Counted from the stretch's first letter, positions 39,684 to 53,514 are shown. The stretch is 64,000 bases of DNA from Progne subis subis (GCA_022316685.1 JAKJHU010000062.1:372001-436000), one strand, 5' to 3'. Program-made: numbers and translations. Notes: a model not told the origin generated them from the sequence alone.

Positions 39684-39800
39684 AAAAACGAAACAAAAAA
39701 ACAAACAAAAAACACCTCAAAAAAACCCCACAAGAAAAAAAAACACCCAAATGCCAAAAAAACCCCTCCATCCCAATTAACCAACCAAAACCCACCAAAC
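39684..39800 (+). repeat. A/C-rich low-complexity patch
   Basis: A/C-rich sequence with AAAC, AACA and CCCC blocks and almost no G. The minus-strand frame across it (39602-39880) encodes an F- and G-rich low-complexity peptide and is rejected as a gene. Confidence 0.8.
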
Positions 39801-42800
39801 CCTAACATAAATACATAAATTATTATTATTTCACTGTTAAACTGGATTCCCACCCCTTTAGCTGCCTCCACTTCAATCAAGCAGCAAATAATTTTTGTGC
39901 CAAGACCTGCTGCCTGTAGTTTTGTTTGTCTGGAGCAATACTACACTTGTTCTTAAGTAACAACTACAGTAAAGCTTCTGACAGAGATTCCTATAAAGGG
40001 ACCCAATAATCTGAGTCGAGAATGTTTTACATTTAGACTTTCAGGTGACAACTCATAAAACTCAGGTTTAAATTTTGCGCAGTGCACATCGCCTCTGAGC
40101 CCACTTCTCTGCTCACTCAGTCCAAGATCTAATTGGTTTTTAGAAGGCTGGAAAACCTTCTCTTGTGATAATCTCTGTTGGTTCAGGCAGGACAGAGAAA
40201 TTTATAAGTATGATTAAAAAAACAAAACAAAAAACCAAGCAAACAAACAATCAAAATACTTCCAAGTGCCCCCAAAGAAAGTAGTAAACTGAAGACATAG
40301 CAGAAAAGCCCAACAGAACCCTCCCCAAAACTCAAAACAAAAAACTTCCAGCTCCATCCTCACCTTTAATTAGTGTTTTGAATAAAGCAAATTAAATTAG
40401 AGCTGGGATATTTCAAGGCAACCACCTCTGTATTGGAAACTGTGTGCATTCAAGCGAGAGGCATTTGTTTTTCCTTGGATGCTTATCTTTCTCCAAATGA
40501 TGGATTTGCAAAAAGGGCAGCTGCAATGGCTGCTGGATTGGTTTTGTGCCTTTAACTGATTGCTGTCTAATTTCCGCAGTTTGATGATGATTAACTCCGT
40601 GATTTATGCCTTCTTGAAGTGCATAACTCTCTCCTTGCGACAGTTTCACAATCAGCTGTAGGGTCAAGGAGGAACCTCATCTGTGGGCCTATTGTAGATA
40701 AACCCCAAATGGTCTAAAGGTCTCTTTTTAAATAGAGAAGCCAACTTCTGGCAGGCAGTAATTGAGGAGGGGAAGTCACATGTTATCCTGAGGTTGTTGA
40801 ATATTTCAACATAAGGTTTTATGGGAAAAGTACTTTGATAAGAAAAATTACGCAGCGACAGGCTTGAGAGTGGCTTTGTTTTGTTACCAGCACTAGAAGG
40901 GGATTAGTGAAATGTAACAATGTGGAAAGCAGGGATGAAAAAGATCTCGTGTTACGGTGTTAGATAGGGAGCACAGGAGCATTAACAGAATTCCCTGGCC
41001 CTGGGAAGGTAGTCCCATAGCATCCAGAACACACAGCTGCAGAAATAAAGCTGCAAAAAGCAACCAGCATCTTGAGACCAGGGTGCTGTGCTGCAAAGTC
41101 AAGTGTGACCTCAGCTGCTCGCTTGGTCACATCTGCTAGGAGAGGTCGCTCAGTTAAACCCAGCTTCAACAAAGCATCAATCTGCGCCTAAACTTCAGTC
41201 CTGTGCGAGGCACCCAGGCTGCTGTAGAGGTGCAGCGTTTGCTGTGCTGCAACATGGCACTTCAGCAGAACAGGTTTGGGGCACGTGCTGGTGTCCAAAA
41301 AGGTTACAAATGTGGAATTTCCCCCTTCTCAAGCTGCTGCTTTCGTCGTTCCTGAGCCCCACTTTAAAGACCTGCCTCAATTATGAGCTCCAAAGACATG
41401 GACAAGCTAGGAAGAAGCAACCCATAAAACCAAGTTAAGGATGCAGAGGTGTGGGGAGAAGCACATTTGAAACAGCACCACCAGTGATGCAGGTGTGCTG
41501 GAACAGGCAACATAAAGTGACATCCTGCCTAATAACATGAGAGCACACGCCACAGACACTGGTGGGGGGAGAAGCCTAAACCACTGACCAGCTCTGCTGA
41601 GAGAGGACAAGGCTGAGATTTAATGATCTGTCTGAGATAAGAAAAGATCAGATTCCTCCAAGGCTGGTCAGTAACCTCTGTTAAGCCTAGGCTGCTGCTC
41701 TGCGTGCTTGGCCCTGTGCCAGCCCCAATTTATTCTTTATTCCTCCAGTGGCACTGGTGCCATCCCACTGCAAAGCAGAGGTTGTACAGAAAATACTTTG
41801 TTAGTTTTGTTGCTGAATACATTTTCAGCTGGATCAGTCCCATGAGCTTGCTCAACACACTGATGATGTAGTCAACACAAAGGAGGATTTGTGGCTAGGG
41901 GTGCAGGAAGCACACACCTTTTGTTGACAGGCCCTAGGGATGCAGGTTTAAAATGAACGTAAAAGAGAACACTCTGAGGAAAAAAACAAAGGTGGCTGGT
42001 AAGAATTAGGTGGTCTGGAAAACCCTTCCTCAACAGCTTTTGTTTTCCTGGTCTCAGCTCGGTGCCTTGTGCAAGATGGTCACAAATTCCCAGTCACACC
42101 AGATTGGGGTGGACGTAAAGACACCAGAGGACATCCAAAAAGGAGGCAGCAACTGGACTGTGTGCTCATTTGTCTTAAGCCAGAGAGAACGAGCCTCTCA
42201 CTGCCCTGAAGGAGTGCAAGAAAACACATCCAAAAGGGTTTCCAGCAAGGAAATAAGAAGTGCTTTGAGCACAGCTATTTTGTCTGGTTCCTTGAGGGAA
42301 GAGTCAAGCCTGAACGTGTAATGAGTAGCTGGAGGCTGAGCACGCTGTGTGGGGCTGCTGGGGGCTGTCTGTGTTTGAGGAAGGATTATGCAGGGCTGAG
42401 AAACCAACAGATTTTACTCCCACAGCTTTTATAGACTTGTTCTGTTTTCTCCAGGTTATAAAGTTGTTTTGAAGCCTGGGTCATTGACGTCAGCACGTCA
42501 CATCCATTCAGCCTTGAATCTTTCCTGACAGTGTTTTTATGCACCTGTGAGCCAGCAGCACGTACAAGCACCGAGAAACAATGGTGAAAGAGGCTTTCAT
42601 TGCCACCACCCACAGCAGATGCAAGCGTGGCCCCTAAGGAAAGGTTAAGTGACCAAAGCACTCGAATATGAGGGATCTTTGAGATAAAAATATAAAAAGT
42701 AACTAGGAAAAAAAAAATAAAAAGGGTAGTATTTTTTCTTTTGTAACAGGGCAAGAAATAATGAGCTTAAATTGCCAGGAAGGACAGGTAAGTGTTGACA

Positions 42801-42869
42801 CAAGATTAAAACTTTCTAACAGCACAGAGAGTGAAGCGTGGGACCAATTTACTTAAAGAGAACTCTTCC

Positions 42870-42955
42870 TCAAGAGCAGATTAGACAGCTCTGTCATGGA
42901 TGATTTAGACCAGCTGGATGGAAAAGTAAGGAGGAAGATTTCTAGGATTCCAAGT
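42870..42955 (+). mobile_element. Possible very old CR1 3' fragment
   Basis: The order GAGCAGATTAGACAGCTCTG, then TCATGGATGATTTAGACCAG, then a GGAAGATTTCTAGGATTCCA block resembles older CR1 tails (GACA..CTGTCAGGGATGGTTTAG..., then GACCTC..GGTCCCTTCCA). Divergence is high and no terminal octamer is preserved. Confidence 0.4.
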
Positions 42956-45900
42956 GAGCCATCAATATATTAAAAATAAGGATCTTTAAAATTGGGGCAC
43001 GGACAGCATCACGCTGCAGCCAATATCGCGGCAGAGCACAGTCAGCCTCAGCTTGCAGGGAGAACATTTCTCCTTGTGACTGCAGGCACTCCACAGCTCT
43101 GCCTCATTTCTGCCATAGTGAAGCTGAGTTCACTGCCTGGCCTCAAATTGTAGGAAAGAGATTGATTAACTGGAGATGAGAGCTATGGGGCTCAATTTCA
43201 CTATTTGGGACAACTGGGAAGTGATTGTCTATGCCTAGGAAGAGAATCTAGCTCATAGCATTACCTGTCTCCTCTAGCTTACAGTCTATAAATCATTCCT
43301 TAGAAGACAAACATTCATAGATACATGAAAACAGCAAAAATATGGAAGGAAAAAGAAGGAACTAGTCTTGCATTAATTACTCTATGTATCAAACAGTAAT
43401 TAACAGAAGTTAACGCCACACACAGAAACTGCTTTGGTCCAAATTAGGTACTTTTTAAAAAAATTCACAAAATCCCCACACAAACCCTTCAAGTTTATTG
43501 TCACTTGTGGTGGCTGGCATAACGTATGTTTACATTTTGTTCCTTTAAAAAAAATATATAACAAAACAGCCCACAAAATCTCCATTCTTCAGCATCTTAA
43601 GGTCTATATTGCTTTTCCTTGCTTCATACCAGATTAACCTTTTGAAGGCCACTGGAACAAAGACTATCTACTACTTTTTCAGCTAAATATTGTGAAGTAC
43701 ATTTTTTATTCAAAATGCTGCTTTTGGCATATTTTATACGCTATTACTCATGGTGTAAGACTTTTGTTACTACAAAAATAACCAATAGGCCCAGACATTG
43801 TGGTCTAAAGTGGTCCAGAAGCAGCTGCAGAACTCTTTGCTTCTGTTGTTTGCATACAACAAAACATTTTTACTTCTTTGATTCTGTGTGGTTCATACAC
43901 AGCTGTCCTCCACAGTGCAGTACATGTAATTACTAGCTAAAATAGACACAGGGTCTGTAGACAGGACTCTCCCCAGAGGCCTTTTTCCCCCACAAAGTGG
44001 ATTTTACCTTTTGTCCATCCTTAAGTGGGTTGGCCCATCCAAGTTTACATCCAAAAAATAGTAATGTAGGGTTTTGGTACAAGATGTAATTAATGACAAC
44101 ATTTAAGTATTGATCACAAGAACAACAAAAGTCTATGGACAATGAAACACACCTACACTGCACTTTTTACCAGGAACTTTAAATTTCATATTGCAGAGCT
44201 TCTTGATCAGCTGAAAGAGTTTCCTTCAGATGGTCAGGGTACAGTGAGCTGCTGGGCTGCCCTGACATCACAGGCCCTGTGCCTGAAATTTGATGAACTT
44301 AACAGTTTCATTGCTTCATTTAGATCTTGTCTAGTCCTAATTAAGAGTCATCATATTAGAAACCTGCAAAAATCTGTCTGCAACAGAAAACCATGAGGCT
44401 CAAAAGGTGGAAAAACCTCCAGGAACACAGACATGTGGTGAAGGAAAGGCTGACTCACAAAATTCACTGTCTTTAACAAAGCAGCCTGAAGCTGATGTGA
44501 CCATCAAGAGAAGGGACAAAAAGTGGGCAAACCATTTGCACATCCTATGCTTTTTTCTAATTGTTTATAAATGGTTAACTTCCCTCTTTGTTACAAATTA
44601 TTTCTCATTCGCCTGCTGCAATTTTCACAAAAAGAAAATCTCAAACTCTCAAAAAGCCTACAGGTTATGCTGATCAAAACAAACGATTGTAACTTTTTCC
44701 CGCTATACCAATATTCCCCCCAAAGCCAAACAATACCCTGTTTTGATGTCTGTTCTGGGAATGATGCTGCAACAAAGATTTCCATACATTTTCCTTCTGG
44801 CTCCCAACTAAATCCCCTGGAATCAGCACAATACAGACACAACATGACTGATTTTCTAATTTCACAGCAATCAACCATCACCAGGTGATGATTACTTGGA
44901 CACAGATGAAGAAAAATCCAAGATAAGTATTTCTGTTCTTTTAACTAATGCATTTTAGTTTAAAAAAAATTAAAAATTCACCTCTTAATGAATGGTCTAT
45001 CACAGAGAGTTAAGAAAAAATAAAGATTGATACAGATAATATTTTCCAGATGTAGAAGCAAATACAAAAGACATTACCTTGTAAAGAACTCAGGGTGCTC
45101 TGGACAGGCTGAGTAAATGCTGTACATTTTTGAGGGGTGGAATGCTGCTCTGCCAGGGCAAAGCAATGGATATTTATTTTCAATGTTTAGTTTAGATGTA
45201 CTAACTCATACACGATGACAAAATTCAAATTAGTCTCTAAGATCATCAGAAAAGTAGGGGGAAACTGTCTACCACTACAGAGCAAAAAAATACACCAAAA
45301 ATATAATTACTTGAAAAGTGAGTAGCAATTTTTGAGTAGTCTACTCAACAATTCAATTGAGTAGAATAGTGATAGATGAACTCTCCATGCCTAAAAAACT
45401 CCCAGATATTCAGAATCCACTCGATTTACATGAGAATTTTGATAATATCAGTTTCTTAAACTAGCTTTGAGATGGTTTTCCCTGGAAACAGAGACATTGC
45501 AGGCAGCCAGGTAATTCACAGAAATAACTCTGCCATGGTCAGGCACTGTCAGGAGCCTGATTGTTCTGATAAAGGCCAGGTGAGTCACAAAGAGCATTCT
45601 GCCTCTGCAAACATTGAGCTTTTACAACAGTTCTCTTTTAAAATAATCATCCAAGTTAAAATGAAGCCTCTTCTATGCTTTATGTAGGTTCTGGAGACTC
45701 AGATCCTGTTATAGTGGTCACCATTTCTTAGTGGAAAAGCGTTTGTAAATCAGGTGTTTAAAATGATATTTGCCTGCATTGACATGATTTTAATTGTGAT
45801 AATATTTACGTATTTGATATTTTAAACTGCATATCATTCTGAAAATCCAGAAGGAATAATATACTTCTTTGGTAACTCTTAACAGAATTAATAGATGGCA

Positions 45901-47699
45901 TAATAAAACCAAGCTCAGAAAGAGCCCCTTGATCTCATACTAATCCTGAAGGACACAATATTGAATCTCAGGAATAACTGGATTGGTGTCTCCAAACTTT
46001 TTCTATAAAATGCCAAATTAAAGCTTGCAGCCTCTTGCACTGAACTATGGTTTCTTTTAAATTCTGATCTGAACTCATATTTAACTCTCTTATTAGGATC
46101 AGACCTTCCAGAAACGTGCAATTATCCTGATTTTCAGAAAGGAAATAAAATCATGTCCGTTTTTAAGCAACATACCAGGAAATTGCTTGGGGCTTGTTCA
46201 CCATTAGTTTGATTTTCCCTTCATCCGGGAGTACTCTTGATTGCCCCAGGGCATGGACTATATTTAATCACACCTTTTCACATGAGCACGTTTACAAGCC
46301 AATAACTTTAGAAAGTAGATGACTTGTAAGATTCATGATATCTAATCAGTGATGAGCCCTGAATATTCAAGAAAAAGGGATATGCATGACACCTGATCTG
46401 ACTGCCAGCAGCCTGAATTTCTTTATTTCTTATTTGAAAACTGTGTGCACAATTCCAATCTAAAGTGAATTCTAACCCCTATTCTTTCCAAAGAATTTCA
46501 CTCTTCCCTATTTAAAAAAGAAAAAAACCACATCAAAAAACCAAAGTCCACCCTAGGAGTTGCAGTGGCTGGGTGCTCTCAGCTGCAGGAGAGGCTGGTG
46601 ATAGTGCAGAGATGCCAAAACAGCAACACAAAAAAATAGCAGCAGCCTTCGTGCAAATGTAGCTGAAAATGTAGCTTTGAAGAGGATTTTTCTTTCAAAA
46701 ATCCTGAAAGTAATTTTCAAAGAAAGGCATAGTGATCCATCTTAATATTTGCAATGTTTACATGCACTTATTAAAAATATAGAAATACCCAAACAGAAAC
46801 TCCTAATTCTGATAACTCCCAAAATACATGAAATTCTGCATAAAAACTGGCATTTCTGTACAATTCAAACGAATGTATTCTACACTGAATGACCCATCAC
46901 AGGTCTGACTCATTTTTGGTCACCTGCCTGTAGTTTATTGTTATTTATTCAACCTGGATTGATATATTTAAAACTTATTTTCAGTTCAGCACAATTTAAA
47001 CCTACTTATTCGTGTCAGTAAGAACAAGAAAACAATGTGACAGACAACTGGCCCCATAAATTGGATCCAGTTTGCAAACAGCAGCAATCTTTAAGTAATT
47101 TCAAGAACTTTAGAGAAATTGGAAGTCTAGTTTTCTTCTAATAACAGAATGAAAGTCTGGCTTTCAAATAACATTTTTGGAGTGCACCAATACTGAAAGC
47201 TCATGTCAACTGCAAGGTGTCACAGTTTAGGGACCTTCAAGACCATTGCTTAGCCTTTCGTTCATGCACTATAACTTATTGTGTGTATTTATGTAATTAT
47301 GAAAAAATAGAAACCTTCAGAGACATTTGTGTGAGATGAAGTTTTCTTGCACACAGCATTCAGATGAAAAAACTGGGAAAAAGGAGGAATGCATTTGCTT
47401 GAGGAGTAGAACACTAGCACAAAATTGACTCTGAGATCTAGTTCTTCCCACATAAAACCTAAATATTTCTTTAAAAAGAACCAAATCAGTACACAACAAC
47501 AACAGTAGTGTTAACACAGATGTCAGCTTCTTTATCATCATAATTGACAGAAGGCAGTTTAAAATATGATGGGTATCTGCCAAAAATAAAGCCCTATTTG
47601 TCATTTTTAAAAGAGATGTTCATAAAGACTCTACCCAGTACATGGAGCCTGAGAAAACAAATAAGAATTTGTTTTGGTCAAAGGGATATACTGATTTTC

Positions 47700-47714
47700 T
47701 TTTTTTTTTTTTTT
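47700..47714 (+). repeat. T15 homopolymer
   Basis: Run of 15 T followed by AAAC. No associated element is recognised. Confidence 0.85.
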
Positions 47715-48725
47715 AAACTGGAAAAGAACAATTTCTAACAGTGAAGTAAATGATCCAAGATTTCATTATTAAAAGAATAGAACATCTCACAGAAAAGCCA
47801 ACAAACTCTGTACACTCGTGAGTGACCTTTTATAACCCAAAGACGCCCCTCTCCTGATTTCTTAACTTCTCTTGCTTTTTGCTGTGCTAAGCTCTGGTCC
47901 ATCCAGGAGTTCTGGTTAAATGAGAGATGGACCAGAAATTCAGATCCATAAAGGGTCTTGTAGGCTCCCTAATTCAAGTGCTCTAAGGCCAAGATCAATA
48001 TGGATGCAAGCGTTGCCTTAGAATCAGGAAACAAACAAATGGAAAAACCACAAACAACCCACAAGTCCTTTTTCAGGAAAACAAACAACAAAGCCCTCAG
48101 CCAGCTTAGCTAAAACCAAATTCCCTCACTCAGAAGGAAAATTTCTTAAAGATATAATGTACAAAAAGTTTCTCTAGGTAAAAACAAGTGTTGTGTTTTT
48201 TTATTAAGTGTTTACCCAAACTTGTAGTCTCACTTGGCTGATGTGGGCAGGGGTGGAATTAAATCTCAATATTTTGGGGAAAGAAGAGGAAATTTGATAG
48301 AAGTCACTTAACAGGACTGTAAGATAATAGCTCTCTACAGTCCCTTTCCTCCTGATACAAATTAAATCTAGGGCACCTGGAATGGATTTCTGCTGATATA
48401 TATATATAACACATAACTTATTTATACCTTTGATATATTTTAGAATATTCACACTAACAACGGATGATTTTTTATTTCAGACTTCAGCAAAAACTAAGTA
48501 ACATTTTCTTTTTGAAGTAATTTCGAAGCCGTGAAGTAACACAAAGTAAAGCTGTAGCTCCTATTTTTGTTTCACTGGTGGATATACCATGATGGCTCAC
48601 TGATCAAACTCACTCACTTATGTTACTGGGCAGTCTGTGCCATCTCGATGTGATGCAAGCCATCCTCAAATTCTTCTACCTTTAGTCCTGCACTTAAGCT
48701 TGCAAGGTTTTCTAGGCTGGGACCA

Positions 48726-48744
48726 TTTTTTTTTTTTTTTTTTT
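48726..48744 (+). repeat. T19 homopolymer
   Basis: Run of 19 T. No associated element is recognised. Confidence 0.85.
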
Positions 48745-49257
48745 GCCTGCATGAGAACTCACCTAACGTGGCTTCTAGATTTTCTTTTAGTTCCTATCAC
48801 ATACTACAGACAAATTTATCTAAAACTAATACAACTGCAGAAAACTCAAAGCTAGCTCACCTCAGAACATGAAACAGTTCCCAAAAAACCACATCAGGGA
48901 AACAGCTTTGCTGAGAACCACTTTGTCTCCTGCACATCTGCCTCAAAATGAAGAGGTGTTTCAACCAGTCAATAAATTGGGGAAAACCATAAGGAAACTT
49001 TCACCCTATATTAAACCAGCATAGATAAGGACACAGCCTTATGGCTTCCCTGAGGAAATACCTAAAGAAAACACAGAAAGAGAAGGGGAACAAAAGACCA
49101 CAAAAGACGTCTGGCCACAAAGGAACCTTTCTTTCTTCCTTCTGATGAAACAGCGTGACTGAAGCGTGACCAGAAATCCCCGTGTGGCGTTGCTTTCCTG
49201 AGATCACCCTGAATGGGAAACACCTTCGTTAGCTCGGCACAACCAATCAACTCTGAT

Positions 49258-49642
49258 TGATGCCTCACACTCAGGGTCACTCAGCTCTCTGCACACAGCA
49301 GGGACAAAACAAATCCTTTTCCTGCTGAGGACCAAGGACAACTTTCAGGCCCAAAAGCACAAACAACGGTGGGTGAAGGGAGGAACAAGAAGGATGGGAC
49401 CTCACAGCCTGGAGCTGTAACCGGACAATAAAACTCCAATATACAAATGGACCAAAACTTATAAAAATGTAAGAATTTGTGATTGATCAGCCATTTTGTG
49501 ACCATTTTTAGTCCACCTTGGGTGTAGCCCTGGTCAGGCCCTGTCCTGCCCAAGGTGTATCCTGGAGGAGTTTCAAAAAATCCCTACTTTATTCTCCAGC
49601 TCTGTCCAGTCTCTGTTTCAGGTCAGCTTTCCCAGGGCATCG
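49258..49642 (+). mobile_element. Solo LTR, copy 2, with internal deletion and exact TSD
   Basis: Member of the same family as 7355-7811 and 61140-61607, sharing long blocks such as AGGCCCAAAAGCACAAACAA and CAGGCCCTGTCCTGCCC. It starts TGATGCCT and ends GGGCATCG, the last base differing from the expected A. It is flanked on both sides by TGAT (49254-49257 and 49643-49646), a perfect 4-bp target-site duplication that confirms the boundaries. Relative to copy 1 about 60 bp are missing after TGATGCCT. The junction coincides with GCCT, present at both ends of the missing part in copy 1, so a microhomology deletion is likely. The AATAAA site of copy 3 is degraded. The minus-strand frame 49281-49553 is a shadow. 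Confidence 0.85.
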
Positions 49643-50882
49643 TGATACCAGACACACTCATGTATCTCCAAAGGACATCTTCTCAGATTTAGTTAAGGAC
49701 ACAAGACTCAGCTGCAAACATTTCAATAATTCTCAGTTTGTTCACCTGCTGGAGAATTACCATCTCCTGTTTCCCTCACCTGCCAGGTACAAGTTAAGAG
49801 TATTGTGATTCTGAACATCCTCCTACTTACTCCTGGAGCTCCAGAAACCAAACCCCTCAGGACAGCTCATCCTGAGTCTAGAGTTTTTACATGACAATGC
49901 CAAGATTACCCTCATATCGGCCAGAAGCTTTCAATGCCAAATCAAATTCTGCAGGAGTTCCCCTGCAGCTGTTTTCTCAAGCTTTCCTTTTTATGTGGCT
50001 TGGAACACCTCCTGACCAATTATCTAGTTAAAGTATCAGCTGCCGATCAGTAAAACCTCTGGAGACTTCTCTGTACCTCCAAGTTACATCCAGACAGGAT
50101 ATTTTGATCCCACATCCCCCCTGGCCAAGTGAACTTCCAAACCTGTACTTAGAGAATTAATTTTCTTCCTTCCAAACATTTGGGTAGGAAAGGTAATACT
50201 GAAAATGTTATGCTATAGCCAACTTTTAGCACACAAAGCCCTGTTTTGTCCCAGATGAAACATTCAGATAAACCTGAATTCTTTGTTTTCACTGAAGAAC
50301 CTTTGGGAGCAAGGTGATTTTTTTTTACACAGGGGTCTAAGCCCATGGGAAATTCACCTATCTAATAAAAGAACCTCAGTCAGCAAGGCTCTGTTTCAAT
50401 AATCCAGGAAGGTCGATTTCCTAAAGGGAGTCTTTGATGCTCAAAGGAAGTTTCATCTATAAGGAAAGTGCACACACAGACGAAAAAAACGTCCAAGTAG
50501 TCAGGTTTAACAAGTCAAAACAGAAAACAAAATGTCATACACTGTTCTGCCTATTATTGCTGCATTCTAAATCTATTCCAGACTACTCGAGGTAATTTAC
50601 TATGAAAGTTTATCAAAGACATTTAATTACATACACATAGGATGGTTACGTCAGCTCCATGAAGCTGCAGACAAACAAAACATTAACAAAATATCTCTTG
50701 TCTGCAACAAACCAACAGCAGTCATTTCCACAAGTACAAAACTCACACTGCTCCAGTCAGGCTGGAGAAAGAGCCCAGAATCAGTATAGTGTCACTACTG
50801 GGATCCCCATTTTATTTGGGATAGCTTTAAAGCACAGTTCAATCCAGGCAGGTCATCACATAGAGTTGGAATAGGTTTAGGG

Positions 50883-50898
50883 AAAAAAAAAAAAAAAA
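50883..50898 (+). repeat. A16 homopolymer
   Basis: Run of 16 A followed by CC. No associated element is recognised. Confidence 0.85.
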
Positions 50899-52943
50899 CC
50901 TAGCTGACAGCTGTATTTTAAGTAATCAAGAGAAAAAAAAATAAGGCCATCAAACATGCAAATTACTACAGGCCCACTTAAAGAACAATCCTGGTTTAGG
51001 AGTATTTATAAGAAACAGAGGAGGAAAAAGGGTTATGTATAGACAAATGTTTAAAGATAAGGCAAATGGAAAAAGAAGGCTAAATTATTGTGCTCATTCT
51101 CAGGAAATCCATAGCAGACTCAAGAAAGAAAGCAAAAGTTCTTTTTTTCCACCAGACTTTAACTATGATATGTATTTTTAAAATATACATCATTTTATGA
51201 AGTGCATCAAATTTTATTATGCAGTACATCCTACAGAACTGGTTTATTAAACTGAAACACCTTGAGAACTCACATATTCTCCTGATTTCCAGTAAGTTTC
51301 AGTACATTTCTTACATTTAAATACACAATACTCATTACAGAGTAAAAAAAGCAAGGACTTCAGCTTAGCGTATTTAATGAAATGCACACACATTTTCCAC
51401 ACTAAAGTTCCTGATACAAGTAAAATAGGAACTACCTATATTATTAAAGTTCACTGAACACTATTTCCCATTACTTAAGACATAACTAAAACAACTGTTC
51501 TGGTTGAAAGTTTCCAGGCTCATTTTCTGCTTCAGATTGGCTTTTTGTTTTAGTTAAATGGGAGGGAAGATGTAAGTTTGCAGCCAAAACTGCCCAATCA
51601 CTACTAAAAACTAGAGCAGAAAAAAGGAGAGATTTATTATTCTTTTTAAAAACAGCTTACTTACCTTCTTCCCCATGAAGAGAGAACATTCTTATGAGAG
51701 CAGCAATCCTGACACAAAGGAAGAGCAGCTCTTTACATTGGTCTTTTATTGATGCTCTGAAAACTCACCAAATTTGGCCAGGTTACAGCCATTTGAAAAT
51801 TCACAGGTAACAGGAGCTCAGAAGAGTTCTCTCTCATTTTACCAACCAGATTCTTAAAGGCTCGCTCTCTGTTGGATATTTTCCAGGTGAGAGCACATGA
51901 ATGCACTGCTGCTGAGGGATTAAATTTTGATCACCTCACCTGAAAGCTCTGGATCTTTGGCAATCACCTTGTTGCACCTCAGAGCCTGATTTGATTGCTG
52001 AGTTAAACCTGCTGCAACCAGAGAGGAATGAAAAGTGAGACAAAGAAATGGAGACTAAAGAGGAAAACAACACTTAGCTATTAGAGTGCAAATAAAGAAA
52101 CTAATCAGAGCAGGAATGGTTCAGTAAAGAATTTCTGATTAGGACAGAGAAGACAGGGAATAGTTTTTATTGGAGAAAATTAACTGAGTTCACGATGAAC
52201 AAAAGGAATTTGGAATTTAGTAGATAAATAAACTGAGGCATCTTGGAATGCAAAGGAATGCTTGAAAGCAGCAGAAGACAGTACAGGTGAAGGTGGAGGG
52301 GCAGGTGACTTTGCCTGGCATGCAGAAAGTCAGTTATATGCTACCAACTGCAGTTTGAAAAGGTTTGAAGGTTTGAAATTTACTCTATGAAGCTGCAGGA
52401 GCGTGGCAGAAGTCAGTGAGAGCAAGGCAGGTGCTCATCACCTCTGGAGAAAGGACTGTGACATTCAGAGAAGGTTCTCTGGCAAGAGAAACTCTGGGTG
52501 ACCCTGGCTGGAGATCTGGGCATCCTCCTCCAGAATCAAGGCAGGGAGACAAGGTAGAAAGGAAAATCAGAAAAAAATGAAACACCTCCATAATCTTCCT
52601 GGGGAATTTCTAGGGAAAAGGCAAGGAAGTGACATCTAACTCAGACACAGGACAATTCTGCTAAAGAACAGAACAGCAACAGTAGTTGCTGGAACCCTAA
52701 ACTGAAACCAGATTTGACTGATAACACCCAAAATAGAAAGCTAAGCATTGAAATAAAGTACTCTGACAATAAAAAAATGTACATTTTTAAAAGTACACAT
52801 TAAAGTATAAATCTTCCAGTTGCCTCAGAAATCAAACATCCCTTTGCCAAGCTCATAAAAAGTTCATTTTTTCAACTGTTCTGAAAACAAATAACATTCT
52901 CTAGAGAGGATAGTGCTCATTGTTCATTTTAAAATTCATTAAT

Positions 52944-52971
52944 ACAGCTTAATTATTACAGCTTAATTATT
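52944..52971 (+). repeat. 14-bp tandem duplication
   Basis: The unit ACAGCTTAATTATT occurs twice, exactly. Each unit contains a TAATTA homeodomain-type core. Confidence 0.9.
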
Positions 52972-53466
52972 CCAGTTCCATTTTTCACATTATACACCTA
53001 GTTGTAATCTATTTTGTATCTTTGTGTACACGTACGTATAGAGAGACACGTATATATAATTTAGTATAATTAGTAATTTCCACTAAGAAATGGAAATTAC
53101 TCCAGTTTGAAACAAATGAAAATGTTTTTGTTCCAGAACTATGATAGGAAATATCTTAAGCCTAACAGCTATTGATTTAGATAGCAGCTTTAGCTGCTGA
53201 ATGGATGAAGGAAATGGGAGTGGTGAAGAAGTGAATAAATGTGAACTCTCTCTTGAAACGCACAAACTAAGACCCTTCCAGCTTTCCATTATCACAAAAG
53301 CCTAGAGCATACCTCAGCTTAACTCTTTTTGCCTTTCAGAGTATTCACATTCAGAATACTTAAATGAAATTAGAAACATGCCACTCCATAGCAGTTTTAC
53401 TCCTGTCTCTAGTGCTATGCGTCCTTTATTAAAACGAAAGACATGAAAAAGCAGTTGGTAGCTTGC

Positions 53467-53470
<4 letters not shown>

Positions 53471-53514
<44 letters not shown>
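53471..53514 (+). repeat. A44 homopolymer
   Basis: The longest single-base run in the window, 44 A. The sequence upstream is unique non-coding DNA, and I find no target duplication that would mark a processed retrocopy. The exact length in the assembly may be unreliable. Confidence 0.9.

Larger units (their letters stand above)
35044..42869. other. Gene-poor AT-rich stretch
   Basis: No gene is supported. Contains a 19-bp tandem pair (36326-36363), A/C-rich patches (39684-39800 and 40216-40250) and many frames under 125 codons. A unique block at 40540-40680 keeps a few CpGs but is otherwise unremarkable. Confidence 0.55.
42956..49257. other. Gene-poor AT-rich stretch
   Basis: Frames do not exceed 105 codons and none shows a domain. 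T runs at 47700-47714 and 48726-48744 and short TA tracts near 48398-48410 are the only repeats recognised. Confidence 0.55.

Noticed and set aside
39602..39880. 92-codon minus-strand frame with hydrophobic F- and G-rich sequence
   Set aside because: It is read out of the A/C-rich low-complexity patch. The apparent membrane segments come from base composition.
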